Shown piece after piece: positions 54,956 through 62,907 of a stretch of DNA of 64,000 nucleotides. The stretch comes from Paenibacillus vietnamensis (GTDB lineage Bacteria > Bacillota > Bacilli > Paenibacillales > Paenibacillaceae). Below the pieces are notes generated by a model that worked only from the letters and a program-made list of their open reading frames with translations, was not told the origin of the DNA and did no database searches. The stretch covers positions 248,001 through 312,000 of the forward strand of contig NZ_JAHMHW010000005.1 in assembly GCF_020169515.1 (NCBI RefSeq), given 5' to 3'. Both the position numbers and the translations under genes were made by a program. Positions within the stretch are counted from its first letter, which is position 1, and the number at the start of each line of letters is the position of its first letter.

Positions 54956-55645
54956 TCATTTAATATAAACGCCTCCAAACGGAAGCACCTCTCGCAAAAT
55001 TCGCTTTATAAATCCGCCGTTCTGCAGCTGCTCCTCCAGCTCCGCATCGCGGGAGCCGGTCTGGATCAAGACGGGCCCGCTGCCGCGGATTTCCCACTGA
55101 ACGTTCATGTGCTGGCTGGCCAGCTTGTTACCGTAGACGGACAGCTCAATAGATGCTTTCTCGGGGTAGGCGACGAGCGCGCCAGTCTCGACGTACAGCG
55201 GCCGGGTGGGGTGAAGCTGGATCGGCATCAGATCCCCGGCCGTGATAACGCCGAGCGTTCCCGGCCCGGAAAAGCGCATGCGGACGAATTCTTTTGTAAT
55301 CCAGGCGTTTTTCAGCTTCTGCACGACCGACTTGAACTGCATCCCGTCTGAGAAAAAGATAACGTGGCGGAAATCGAACAGCAGATCGCTATGCTCACCG
55401 ATCGGCACCGACTCCAGCGAACAGCCTGCCGGAAGGCCGAGGATAAACTCGGACGGTCCCGAGAGGGCGGAACGGATCCACCTCTTCTTGCGGTAAATGC
55501 CGGCCAAATCCATAAAGCGGTCCTCGCGGCTTTGCGGCGCCCCTTGGTAGGCGACAATCGACTTGGGATGCAGGACGTGGAGCTTGTCGCCATCCTCAAG
55601 CCGGACATGAACATGACCCGTGCGTGCGGGAACGGTAACGTTCAT
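54956..55645 (-). CDS. AIM24-family protein
   Basis: 229 residues of the AIM24/TIGR00266-like beta-helix family: FVRMRFSGPGTLGVITAGDLMPIQLHP, ETGALVAYPEKASIELSVYG and SGPVLIQTGSR are typical strands. Function in bacteria is not established; the mitochondrial namesake affects cristae. ATG 55645 is chosen because it overlaps the stop of the coiled-coil gene by 4 bases and has a GGAG 8 bases upstream; a 19-residue longer frame starts inside that gene. The tight coupling implies that the two proteins act together at the membrane. Confidence 0.82.
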   Translation of the reverse strand: MNVTVPARTGHVHVRLEDGDKLHVLHPKSIVAYQGAPQSREDRFMDLAGIYRKKRWIRSALSGPSEFILGLPAGCSLESVPIGEHSDLLFDFRHVIFFSDGMQFKSVVQKLKNAWITKEFVRMRFSGPGTLGVITAGDLMPIQLHPTRPLYVETGALVAYPEKASIELSVYGNKLASQHMNVQWEIRGSGPVLIQTGSRDAELEEQLQNGGFIKRILREVLPFGGVYIK

Positions 55646-56118
55646 CCGCCGAAGCTCCGTCCGCTGTCCGAGCGCTGCCTGCGCCACACCGAATAGCGCC
55701 ACAGACGAAGCGAGACGTAGTAGGCCGCCGCTAGAGCCGCCACAATGGCCGCGATGCGGAAAAGCATGTCCGTAAACGATTCCCTGTCGCTCTTCATCCG
55801 CTCGAGCTCGGATTGTAAGCCTGCATTCCGGGCGATCAGCTGTTCGTTCTGCAGGCGGTATTGCTCGTTTTGCCCGGCCAGCTCCTGCTGCTTCCTCGCG
55901 TATTCTTCGGCGGCTATCCTCGATTGCTCAAGCTCCTCCTGCTGCTCGTCCAGAGCCGCTTTCGCTTCCAGGTACTGGGCTTCCAGCTCGCTGATTTTCT
56001 CGGGAGTATTGTAAATTTCCTTGATCCGGTCAAAAAATCCCGCATTAACCGGCACCGCTGCAATAAAAACCGATAACAGGCATGTCATCATGACGGCGGA
56101 TCGAAAACGTTTCAGCAT
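55642..56118 (-). CDS. Coiled-coil membrane protein
   Basis: 158 residues. An N-terminal hydrophobic segment ending VNAGFF looks like a signal or anchor, the middle (about residues 35-110) is a continuous Glu/Gln/Leu-rich coiled coil, and a second hydrophobic segment near residues 120-138 is followed by a very basic tail (RLWRYSVWRRQR). I recognise no family. ATG 56118 has GGGAG about 6 bases upstream; ATG 56142 lacks one. It is transcribed before, and overlaps, the AIM24 gene, so a membrane-shape or scaffold role with AIM24 is possible. Confidence 0.7.
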   Translation of the reverse strand: MLKRFRSAVMMTCLLSVFIAAVPVNAGFFDRIKEIYNTPEKISELEAQYLEAKAALDEQQEELEQSRIAAEEYARKQQELAGQNEQYRLQNEQLIARNAGLQSELERMKSDRESFTDMLFRIAAIVAALAAAYYVSLRLWRYSVWRRQRSDSGRSFGG

Positions 56119-56363
56119 CGCAGACTCCCTTTCATTCGACATAAGAGGGCTGATGCTTACATTTTACATTCTTTTCCGACATTAGTCACTCCAAGTTTCG
56201 CAAGATATTCCGTAGAACGTCAAAGATGTGCAGCGGCACATTTATGCTTACTATTTTAATAGCCTCAGATAGCTGCCTAGCACATCTATTTGCTTGCCTT
56301 AATAGGATGTTTAGAGTCACATAATCTGTAATGGGCACGAAATACTGAGGAGGCAAGCAGCGA

Positions 56364-56726
56364 ATGAAGAGAAAAAAATCAAGACCATGGAAGAACGTGA
56401 AGTCTTGTAAAAAGATGCAGAGGCACGTTCATGAATTCCAAGGAAGCACTAAACTGGCGGAAGAAGGGGATGACCGGCATAATCACCGCTTTGCAGGTGT
56501 TACAGGGCAGGCGATCCCTAAAGGAAGAAGTCATATCCATGAAATCGATCTCACGAGAACGGATTTCTTCGGCCATTTCCATAAACTGAAAAAGATTCGT
56601 ACGGGACCGGCAATTCCGGTTGGAAACGGAAAACATGTACATTTCGTAACGGGTCAAACGACATTTAATGACGATCATGTCCACCAATTTAAATTTGCAA
56701 CATTAATTCAGGAACCTCTGGTGTAA
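56364..56726 (+). CDS. YmaF-family protein
   Basis: 120 residues, very His-rich with repeated HxHxF/HxHE motifs (HVHEFQGST, HNHRFAG, HIHEIDL, HFHKL, HVHFVTG, HVHQFKF). This is the YmaF family of Bacilli, whose function is unknown and which could bind metal through these His pairs. AGGAGGCAAGCAGCG lies before the ATG. It neighbours several spore-type genes. Five tandem copies of AACGACAG begin at its stop codon. Confidence 0.85.
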   Translation: MKRKKSRPWKNVKSCKKMQRHVHEFQGSTKLAEEGDDRHNHRFAGVTGQAIPKGRSHIHEIDLTRTDFFGHFHKLKKIRTGPAIPVGNGKHVHFVTGQTTFNDDHVHQFKFATLIQEPLV

Positions 56727-56764
56727 CGACAGAACGACAGAACGACAGAACGACAGAACGACAG
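56725..56764 (+). repeat. Tandem repeat (AACGACAG) x5
   Basis: Five perfect 8-bp units begin within the ymaF stop codon. The last unit supplies the first bases (CGAC) of the terminator stem at 56759. Confidence 0.9.
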
Positions 56765-56792
56765 CCGATCAGGATGATTGGCCGTCGTTTTT
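56759..56792 (+). terminator. Intrinsic terminator after the YmaF gene
   Basis: CGAC-A-GCC-G-ATCA pairs with TGAT-T-GGC-C-GTCG, followed by TTTTT. Confidence 0.75.
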
Positions 56793-56858
56793 GACATACG
56801 CAGAACCGTTCGTATATAAAATGTAATATTCGATGTGCGGAGGCAAAGGGGTGTTCTT

Positions 56859-57428
56859 ATGCCTAAGAAGAGACCGAAACGAAGGAAAGCTTCCGGAGCC
56901 TCTCCCAAAAAAAGAAAGCCTGGAACAATAAAGCAGCGGAATGTCAGCCGGCAAGTATATCCGAATTCCTTTTTTACCGAGTACGCCAAAATTATGGAAG
57001 CGGTCATCGGCAACTTAGGGGATCAGTTGATGAATATTGAAGTCAAACTGGCCGTTCAGCAGTTTTTGATCAATGAGACGATCGACGAATGGAGCCGTAA
57101 GGGCGGATTCAGTCAAAGCGAAGTGAAAGGCTTGTACGAGCGGACGTATCAGTATTGGAAAAATGACTTGAAAGAGCAGGGCAAGCCCTTTGCGGAGCTT
57201 GATCTTCTGAACCGTCCTGCATTAGAAATCTATAACAGCATGTTGAAGAAAAGCGGATTTTCCGATGCCATGAAAAATTTGTCCAGTCCGTCCGAAATTA
57301 ACGAGAGGCTGGAGGAAGAGTCTGAAATGATCGGACAAATGAAAGATGAAATGAAGGGGATCAAACGGGAATTTTTGAGGCAGAAGCTGGAAATGATGAA
57401 ACGCACCCTGAAAAAAGACGGGGTATAA
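56859..57428 (+). CDS. Uncharacterised basic/helical protein
   Basis: 189 residues. The first 40 are strongly basic (PKKRPKRRKA...KKRKPGTIKQR), followed by an all-helical region (EYAKIMEAVIGNLGDQLMNIEVKL, then VQQFLINETIDEW) and a charged helical C-terminus (EMIGQMKDEMKGIKREFLRQKLEMM). I do not recognise the family. The basic head suggests nucleic-acid or spore-core contact, and its neighbours (YmaF, GerP-like proteins) suggest a sporulation role. ATG 56859 follows AAAGGGG by 7 bases; a longer frame from 56835 has no site. The terminator at 57415 overlaps its stop. Confidence 0.6.
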   Translation: MPKKRPKRRKASGASPKKRKPGTIKQRNVSRQVYPNSFFTEYAKIMEAVIGNLGDQLMNIEVKLAVQQFLINETIDEWSRKGGFSQSEVKGLYERTYQYWKNDLKEQGKPFAELDLLNRPALEIYNSMLKKSGFSDAMKNLSSPSEINERLEEESEMIGQMKDEMKGIKREFLRQKLEMMKRTLKKDGV

Positions 57429-57462
57429 GCAACATAATGCTGCTTATACTCCGTCTTTGTTT
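57415..57462. terminator. Bidirectional terminator between convergent genes
   Basis: AAGACGG-G-GTATAAGCA pairs with TGCTTATAC-T-CCGTCTT; A-rich bases precede and TTGTTT follows the stem. It overlaps the stop of the 56859 gene and faces the GerPC-like gene. Confidence 0.8.
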
Positions 57463-57485
57463 GGCTGCGCCGCCTGAACCGCCGT

Positions 57486-58475
57486 TTATGGAGCGGGCGG
57501 CAGCGGCGTACCGGCCGGCAGCGGCGATGTTCCCGGCGGCAGTACCGCGATACCCGGCGCAATTTCGATAGCTCCCGGAGGAAGCTCCATGCCGGGCTGG
57601 ATGACGGTAGCTCCTTGCGGCACGGCCTCGGAAGGCGGCTCCTGTCCCGGAGCTAAGGGCGCACTGCCGCTTTGGAGCGTTGCGCCCGGCGGAAGCGGAA
57701 GCCCCGGCGGGATGACCACGCCTTGCGGAATGGTGGAGCCGGGAAGCAGTTGACCCACAACGTCGTCGCTTCCCGGGATCGATTCTGAACCGGGTGTCGT
57801 CGTTTGCGTCGCGCCAAACGGGAATCCCGGTACTGTCGAGCCAGGCGGGAATCCTGGCGTTGCCGCGCCGAACGGGAATCCCGGTGTTGCCGCGCCGAAC
57901 GGGAACCCCGGCGCCGTCACGTCTGACGGGAACCCCCCGGGCGCAGCGGTGCCGGATGGGAGTCCCGCAGCTCCTGGCGCGGCAGTGCCTGAAGGGGCTC
58001 CCGGAGCCGCAGTGCCTGAAGGGGCTCCCGGGGCCGCAGTGCCTGAAGGAGCGCTTGCCTGCGGAGCGGGTGACGTAATATTCGTCGTCGTTACGGTAGG
58101 CGGATTTGCTCCGGAAGGCGGCGAGCCGTTAAACAGGCCGATCTGCATAGAGCCGCTGAGCGACTCCAGGTTGATGGAGTCCAGAATGATGTCGAACTTT
58201 TCGAATTCGTTATGAATGTAGGTGTTAGAGGGCTGCCGGATTTGCTCGACTCTTTGTATGCCGGCTTGCAAATCGGCAACCTGTCTCTGCATATGAAGAA
58301 GCAGCCGGGACGTTTGCTGCTGCAGCTGCTGCAGCTGCTGAATGGATTGTATAATAACCGGATACGCGGCGGCCGCCGGATCCGAATAGTAGCTCTGGCT
58401 AGGGTCCTGATAAGGACTTGAATATCCGTACGAGCAATAATACGGATAATAGAGATAAGAATAAGGATAGTTCAA
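57486..58475 (-). CDS. gerPC: GerPC-like spore germination protein with long Pro/Gly tail
   Basis: 329 residues. The N-terminus is Tyr-rich (YPYSYLYYPYYCSYGY), followed by a Gln/Leu coiled coil (about residues 40-85) and the GerPC hallmark NEFEKFDIILDSINLESLSGSMQIGL. Genuine GerPC proteins end soon after; here about 190 further residues follow, made of PSGTAAPGA units, then GFPFGAATP units, and a Pro/Gly-rich end. GerP proteins help germinants through the spore coat. The start is TTG 58475, 8 bases after GAGGGGG; a TTG at 58493 overlapping the upstream stop has no comparable site. It is the second gene after the GerPA/PF-like gene; the usual other gerP genes are absent. Confidence 0.8.
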   Translation of the reverse strand: MNYPYSYLYYPYYCSYGYSSPYQDPSQSYYSDPAAAAYPVIIQSIQQLQQLQQQTSRLLLHMQRQVADLQAGIQRVEQIRQPSNTYIHNEFEKFDIILDSINLESLSGSMQIGLFNGSPPSGANPPTVTTTNITSPAPQASAPSGTAAPGAPSGTAAPGAPSGTAAPGAAGLPSGTAAPGGFPSDVTAPGFPFGAATPGFPFGAATPGFPPGSTVPGFPFGATQTTTPGSESIPGSDDVVGQLLPGSTIPQGVVIPPGLPLPPGATLQSGSAPLAPGQEPPSEAVPQGATVIQPGMELPPGAIEIAPGIAVLPPGTSPLPAGTPLPPAP

Positions 58476-58489
58476 GCGGGAGTTCCCCC

Positions 58490-58786
58490 TCAATTCAAAT
58501 TGCCGTTTCCGCCGTTGCCAAGGTCGTTAATCCGGTTAAACGGCGTAACGAACTTGTTGTTATTACCCGTATTGAAGGCGCCGGCGCCGCCGTGCTGCGT
58601 CGTCGTCGTCCTGCTGAAGTTGTTGTTGCTGTTAAAATTCTCGGTAGCCGTATTCTGGCTGCTGATCGGGTCAATGACCGCAAAGTCTCCAACGTTAAAG
58701 GAGGCGGAGCCGCTCATCGTCGTGACGTTGATGTTTTTAATATTAATGTTTACTTTAGCGCGCTGTAAGCGGCGTCCGTATCCCAT
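58490..58786 (-). CDS. GerPA/GerPF-family spore protein
   Basis: 98 residues. NINVTTMSGSASFNVGDFAVIDP and the later GGAGAFNTGNNN match the paired segments of GerPA/PF-type proteins (SGSxxFNxGD... and GSGSFNTGD). It is small, Asn/Thr/Gly-rich and without a signal peptide. GGAGGAGGGG lies 6 bases before ATG 58786. Its end is about 15 bases from the GerPC-like start, forming a two-gene germination unit instead of the six-gene gerP operon of Bacillus. Confidence 0.75.
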   Translation of the reverse strand: MGYGRRLQRAKVNINIKNINVTTMSGSASFNVGDFAVIDPISSQNTATENFNSNNNFSRTTTTQHGGAGAFNTGNNNKFVTPFNRINDLGNGGNGNLN

Positions 58787-58946
58787 CGAAGACCCCTCCT
58801 CCTTCTGCCGTTGAAACTCTTACATTGTTCCATACCCGATCCTGTCAAATCTTCGAATATAATAGGATATGTTTTCTCGCCGTAAAAGAACATTGATTTT
58901 TGTAAAATAGGCTTGTTATTCGGCGTTTCAACCGTAGCAAAATGAG

Positions 58947-59952
58947 GTGATGCCCGTAAAAATTTATTTGGCCGGCGCAGGCGACACGCCCCGAAGCATC
59001 GCTATACGGTCCGCAGTAACGCTGCAGAGCTTATTGGCCGCAAATCCTTCGATTGTTCATGCGGATCAGCCGGTTCGCGGCATGCAGGTCGTCATTCCTG
59101 AAGCTCCCTTTCTGCAATATGCGGAGGCTCCGGATACCAATGTAACCTCCAGCCGATTATGGATAAAAACGGTTCCGCTCGAAGAAATGGCTCATATCGA
59201 ATATGACGCTGTCATTGTCGGGACGGGAGCGGGAGGAGGAGCCGCTCTTTGGCGATTATGCCAGCGCCGGAAAGGAACGGAGAAACGGATCGGCGTAGTC
59301 GAAGCGGGGGATCCGATCCTGCCGACGAACGGCAGAAACCTCTCGATATTGTCCGATGAGCTTGGAGAATATTATACGTCGCTGACAAAGCCTTGGCCTC
59401 CCCTGAGTTTCGCGGGGCGCGGCTGTTGACGGCCCTCGGCGGCAGAACGCTGCTCTGGGATGCGGTTACCCCGCGGATGCATCCTTCCGTATTTGCACGT
59501 TGGCCAATTCCTTATTCGGAAATCGAACCCTATTACACGAGCCCCGTTTCGAAAACGGGATCCGTCTAAATCATGCCAATAAGGACAGCTATGGCAATCC
59601 GAGCGTTCAAATCGAATACTCGCTTTCAGCTGCTGATCGGAAGGTCACTGCACAAATGCTATCTGCGGTTCAAGATGCCTTGAGGGCGTCTAACCTCGAA
59701 CCTTCCCAGCCGACTGAAAGTACTTCCGGCGTCCGGCCGCCTGGCTCCGGCAACCACGAGACAGGCACTTGCCGCATGGGGGAGGATCCTCACACTTCTG
59801 CGACGAACCGATATGGCCAAATTCACGGCATTGCCGGACTTTACGTCGCCGACAACAGCGTTATTCCGTACGCGGGTGCAGCCAATCCAACGCTGACTTC
59901 CGCAGCGTTAGCCATTCGTACGGCGGATTATATTAGCGGGCAGGAGGCTTAA
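58947..59952 (+). pseudogene. Broken LysM-GMC oxidoreductase
   Basis: The N-terminal 50 residues resemble a LysM module (IYLAGAGDTPRSIAIRSAV, ANPSIVHADQ, VVIPE), followed by the GMC FAD motif VGTGAGGGAALWRL. After a frameshift near 59410 the reading continues in another frame as LLTALGGRTLLWDAVTPRM and WPIPYSEIEPYY, then jumps directly to RFENGIRLNHANKDSYG, which in the intact relative at 35326 lies about 210 residues later. The GMC C-terminus (GNHETGTCRMGEDP, YVADNSVIPYAGAANPTLT) is intact to 59952. One frameshift plus an internal deletion of roughly 630 bp make it non-functional. Confidence 0.85.
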
Positions 59953-59980
59953 GGGAATGGGGGTGTAGAGCCGGTTGTTC

Positions 59981-60021
59981 AATAAAAAAAGCAGGAAGAG
60001 GCGCTGCGCCCTTCCTGCTTC
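59981..60021 (-). terminator. Terminator for the aldose epimerase gene
   Basis: AGCAGGAAG-A-GGCGC pairs with GCGCC-CTTCCTGCT; on the minus strand the stem is followed by TTTTTTT (AAAAAAA at 59983-59989 on the plus strand). Confidence 0.85.
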
Positions 60022-60030
60022 AGTTGTTGT

Positions 60031-61032
60031 CTATGCTTTTTTGAGGTACAAGCGGCTCGTTTCCTCCCAGATGCCGCCCGGCTCCAGCGAGACGAAGCCT
60101 TTTTGCTCGTCAGGAAGGTCCACGTTAGGCGCGTTCACCAGGTTAAGCTGCGGCTCCGGACAGAAGAAGCCCGGTGTATTGCCGTTATTCCAGATCATCC
60201 ACTGCTTGTAGCCCGTGCCGACGTCGTAGACGAGCGTCACGTTATTGCGCGTATCCGTAAGCTCCATGGCATTACGGCCATTTTGCGGCTCCGAGGTGTA
60301 ATGGTTGTCCATCGACGCCCAGAAAGGATTTAGCCCTTCGGACTTCATCGCTTCCTCTTCGGGAAGGAGTGTCTGGTAGCTTCCGGTCGGCAGCATCCGA
60401 TCGCTTAGCTCCCAGCGGTTGCCGGTCGTGAGCGTGAATCGGTAATCCTCGGACGTGCTGTTAGGCGCGAACGGCGCATTGACCGCCGTATGGAAAGCAA
60501 GCATGCAAGGCATTGCATCCGTTCCTTCGTTATGTACGGATACATGCTGCAGAAGGCCGGTGTCGTTCAGCGAGTAACGAAGCTTGATCGTGAAGCGGTG
60601 TGGCAGGTATTTGTAAATATCGTGTGTTTCGTCGATTGAGATTTTCAGAGAAACGTAGCTTTCGGTTTTGTTCGTGCCGAAGTCCTCTACGTTCCATGCC
60701 GCCGTATGGAAGAAGCCGTGCAAATGGTTGCCGGTCTTCGCTTCGTTCACCGGGAAGGTGTATGTTCTGCCGTTCCAGGTAAACGTTCCGTCCTCGTACC
60801 GGTTCGGCGGAAACAGAACGGGAATGCCGTGGACGCCCGGATTGGCTCTAAATGCGTCCATTTCCCCGGCCGACGGCTCGCGAAGGATCGTGTAGCCGTT
60901 CACTTTATCGCGGAAAGCGATGAGATTCGCACCTACCGCAGGCAAAACGGCCGCTTCATACGCGCCCCATTGCAGCCAGACGGCTTGTTCGTCATGGAAT
61001 GCTTGTTCGAATGCTTGACCTTGTGTAGACAT
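60031..61032 (-). CDS. Aldose 1-epimerase family protein
   Basis: 333 residues of the galactose-mutarotase beta-sandwich fold: HGIPVLFPPNRYEDG near the start, GNHLHGFFHTAAW and LAFHTAVNAPF with the two catalytic His residues, and FFCPEPQLNLVNAPN with the catalytic Glu. It interconverts anomers of an aldose. ATG 61032 follows GGGAGGA by 7 bases; an upstream in-frame extension lacks a site. There is no signal peptide. It stands alone, downstream of the LytTR gene and separated from it by a terminator. Confidence 0.9.
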   Translation of the reverse strand: MSTQGQAFEQAFHDEQAVWLQWGAYEAAVLPAVGANLIAFRDKVNGYTILREPSAGEMDAFRANPGVHGIPVLFPPNRYEDGTFTWNGRTYTFPVNEAKTGNHLHGFFHTAAWNVEDFGTNKTESYVSLKISIDETHDIYKYLPHRFTIKLRYSLNDTGLLQHVSVHNEGTDAMPCMLAFHTAVNAPFAPNSTSEDYRFTLTTGNRWELSDRMLPTGSYQTLLPEEEAMKSEGLNPFWASMDNHYTSEPQNGRNAMELTDTRNNVTLVYDVGTGYKQWMIWNNGNTPGFFCPEPQLNLVNAPNVDLPDEQKGFVSLEPGGIWEETSRLYLKKA

Positions 61033-61099
61033 TGGAATCCTCCCAATCAAATGTATCATGCCCAACCCTAAGAATAGCAGGACGGGAGGAAACAAACAA

Positions 61100-61134
61100 C
61101 CGCCCTTTTCCGCGTATTTGCGGTATAAGGGCGG
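61100..61134 (-). terminator. Terminator for the LytTR gene
   Basis: CCGCCCTT pairs with AAGGGCGG, with an inner CCGC/GCGG pair; on the minus strand it is followed by a T-rich tract (TTGTTTGTTT). Confidence 0.8.
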
Positions 61135-61146
61135 CTGGCGATGCCA

Positions 61147-61509
61147 TTACGGCGTGATGCGCAAATCCTTGCTTGAGGACCGCTGCGAGAACAGCTGCTG
61201 GATCACGTATTGCTTACGGCGGTTAACGGTGACCTGCTTCGATTCGGAAACGTCCGTCCCGAAATAAATGGTGCCGTCGCTGATCGTCTTGATCTTGCCG
61301 ATATTGATGTAGCAATTGGAGCTGATCGGATAGAAGCCGTGGTCACGCGTCAATTGCTGGATCTGCTCGGCAGTCATTCTCTTTTTAATATTATAGTTTC
61401 TGCCGTGGAAGCTTACGAGACCCTGGATACCGGTCTTGAAGTACAAAATGTCCGATTCCAAATCAAAATCCTCATATACGTTCCGTTCGCTCAGTGATTT
61501 ATTCACCAT
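61147..61509 (-). CDS. Stand-alone LytTR DNA-binding protein
   Basis: 120 residues consisting almost only of a LytTR domain: ESDILYFKTGIQGLVSFHGRNY, MTAEQIQQLTRDHGFYPISSNCYINIGKIKTI and VTVNRRKQYVIQQLF match the ten-stranded LytTR fold. It lacks a receiver domain, so it is not phospho-controlled in the usual way. ATG 61509 has GGGGG about 7 bases upstream. A cre-like site lies about 35 bases before it, suggesting control by carbon supply. Targets are unknown; the plus-strand gene at 61739 is divergent from it and could be one. Confidence 0.85.
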   Translation of the reverse strand: MVNKSLSERNVYEDFDLESDILYFKTGIQGLVSFHGRNYNIKKRMTAEQIQQLTRDHGFYPISSNCYINIGKIKTISDGTIYFGTDVSESKQVTVNRRKQYVIQQLFSQRSSSKDLRITP

Positions 61510-61544
61510 CTTGATTCCCCCTTTAGAAAAGTGAACAACTGACG

Positions 61545-61558
61545 TGTTAGCGCTTACA
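61545..61558. promoter_or_regulatory. cre-like (CcpA) site
   Basis: TGTTAGCGCTTACA differs at one position from the catabolite-response consensus TGWAANCGNTNWCA and is nearly palindromic. It lies between the divergent LytTR and 6-phosphogluconolactonase-type genes, close to the LytTR start, so repression of LytTR by CcpA on good carbon sources is likely. Confidence 0.6.
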
Positions 61559-61738
61559 TTGTAACATATCACAATAACTTTTGTGAAGTCTTATATTTCG
61601 ATAAATCGCAAAAGTTTACTAGAGTGATTACCTGGTAATAAGTGACATTTTCGCTCGAAAAAAGACATTGTTTGCCGGGGCGGCTTGTGCTATGGTCAGT
61701 TTAACGCTAAAAAATGCCGGAAGGTTGGGAGTATGGAT

Positions 61739-62836
61739 ATGAGCAATCATTCAGAACAACGCGCTTTTAACGGAATATTCTACGTCGGCTCATACGGGGC
61801 GGCCGAGGAATCGACGATCCATGTGTGCAGCTTTGATGCGGCATCTAATGAAATAAAAATCGTACAAGGCGTGGCGGGCCTCGAAAATGCCTCCTTTTTG
61901 ACGCTCCACCCTAACGGAAGTCTGCTGTATGCGGTAAGCGAAACGGGGGAAACCGGCGGCGCGGCCGGCGGTTCTGCGGTGGCGTACGAGCTAGACGAGA
62001 CGCACGGCCTTATTAACGGAATTTTCAACCGGGAGCTGACGCATGGCGCGCATCCCTGCTATATTAGCATCGACCGTGCGGGCAAAGCTTTGTTCGCAGC
62101 AAACTACACGGGAGGCAATTCCGCATTGCTGCCGGTCAGCGAGGACGGCCGGCTTGAAGAGGCGGCCTCCGTGCCCCGTCATGCCGGCGAACTCGGGCCG
62201 AACGCGGCAAGGCAGGACGCACCGCATGCGCACTGCATTATGCCGCTTGGGGAGACGGACTTCGTATGCGCCGCCGATCTTGGACTCGATGCCGTTATCG
62301 TATATCGGTACGATGCGGAGAGCCTTACGCTGACGGAGCATGGCGTCTGCAAAGTGCAGAGAGGCGCAGGACCGCGCCATCTCGCGTTCCATCCTTCGCT
62401 GCCGGTCGGCTATGTGCTCGGCGAGCTGGATTCGACCGTCACTTTGCTGCATGTAGACGCACAGCAGGGAGCTGTGACGGCAGGAGATGCCGTTTCCGCG
62501 CTGCCGGCCGGATATGACGGCTACAACGATGCCGCCGATATTCACCTTGCGCCATCCGGCCGATTCCTGTACAGCTCCAACCGCGGGCATAACAGCATCG
62601 CCGTGTTTGCAGTCGATCAGACAAACGGAGCTTTGACGCTGGTGGAGCATACCGGCTGCGGCGGCGAGACGCCGCGCAATTTCGCAATTACTCCGGATGG
62701 CGGCCATCTGCTGGCTGCGAATCAGAAGACAAACAGCATTGTAGTGTTCCGCATCGATCAGGAAAGCGGGAAGCTGACTCCGACCGGAGCCGTGCTCGAG
62801 CTTGCAAGTCCCGTATGCATTAAGTTCGCCGTTTAA
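61739..62836 (+). CDS. 6-phosphogluconolactonase-type seven-bladed propeller (YkgB/YbhE family)
   Basis: 365 residues of the lactonase family: FYVGSYGAAEEST at the start, GLENASFLTLHPNGSLLYAVSE, HPCYISIDRAGKALFAANYTGG, DAPHAHCIMP, GAGPRHLAFHP and SSNRGHNSIAVF are repeating blade motifs, with the conserved His/Arg region in the middle. It probably hydrolyses 6-phosphogluconolactone in the pentose phosphate pathway, though members with other lactone substrates exist. ATG 61739 is chosen because GGGAG lies 7 bases upstream; ATG 61733 is one base from it. An MFS gene follows 71 bases later. Confidence 0.9.
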   Translation: MSNHSEQRAFNGIFYVGSYGAAEESTIHVCSFDAASNEIKIVQGVAGLENASFLTLHPNGSLLYAVSETGETGGAAGGSAVAYELDETHGLINGIFNRELTHGAHPCYISIDRAGKALFAANYTGGNSALLPVSEDGRLEEAASVPRHAGELGPNAARQDAPHAHCIMPLGETDFVCAADLGLDAVIVYRYDAESLTLTEHGVCKVQRGAGPRHLAFHPSLPVGYVLGELDSTVTLLHVDAQQGAVTAGDAVSALPAGYDGYNDAADIHLAPSGRFLYSSNRGHNSIAVFAVDQTNGALTLVEHTGCGGETPRNFAITPDGGHLLAANQKTNSIVVFRIDQESGKLTPTGAVLELASPVCIKFAV

Positions 62837-62907
62837 CCCGGCATGACCGGATTGATCCGATAACGGAAATGACGGATTAACGTATTGGAAAGGCAGGATC
62901 ACAATCT

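Noticed and set aside
56379-56687. 102-codon minus-strand frame opposite ymaF
   Set aside because: It is a shadow of the YmaF gene; the plus-strand product has clear family motifs.
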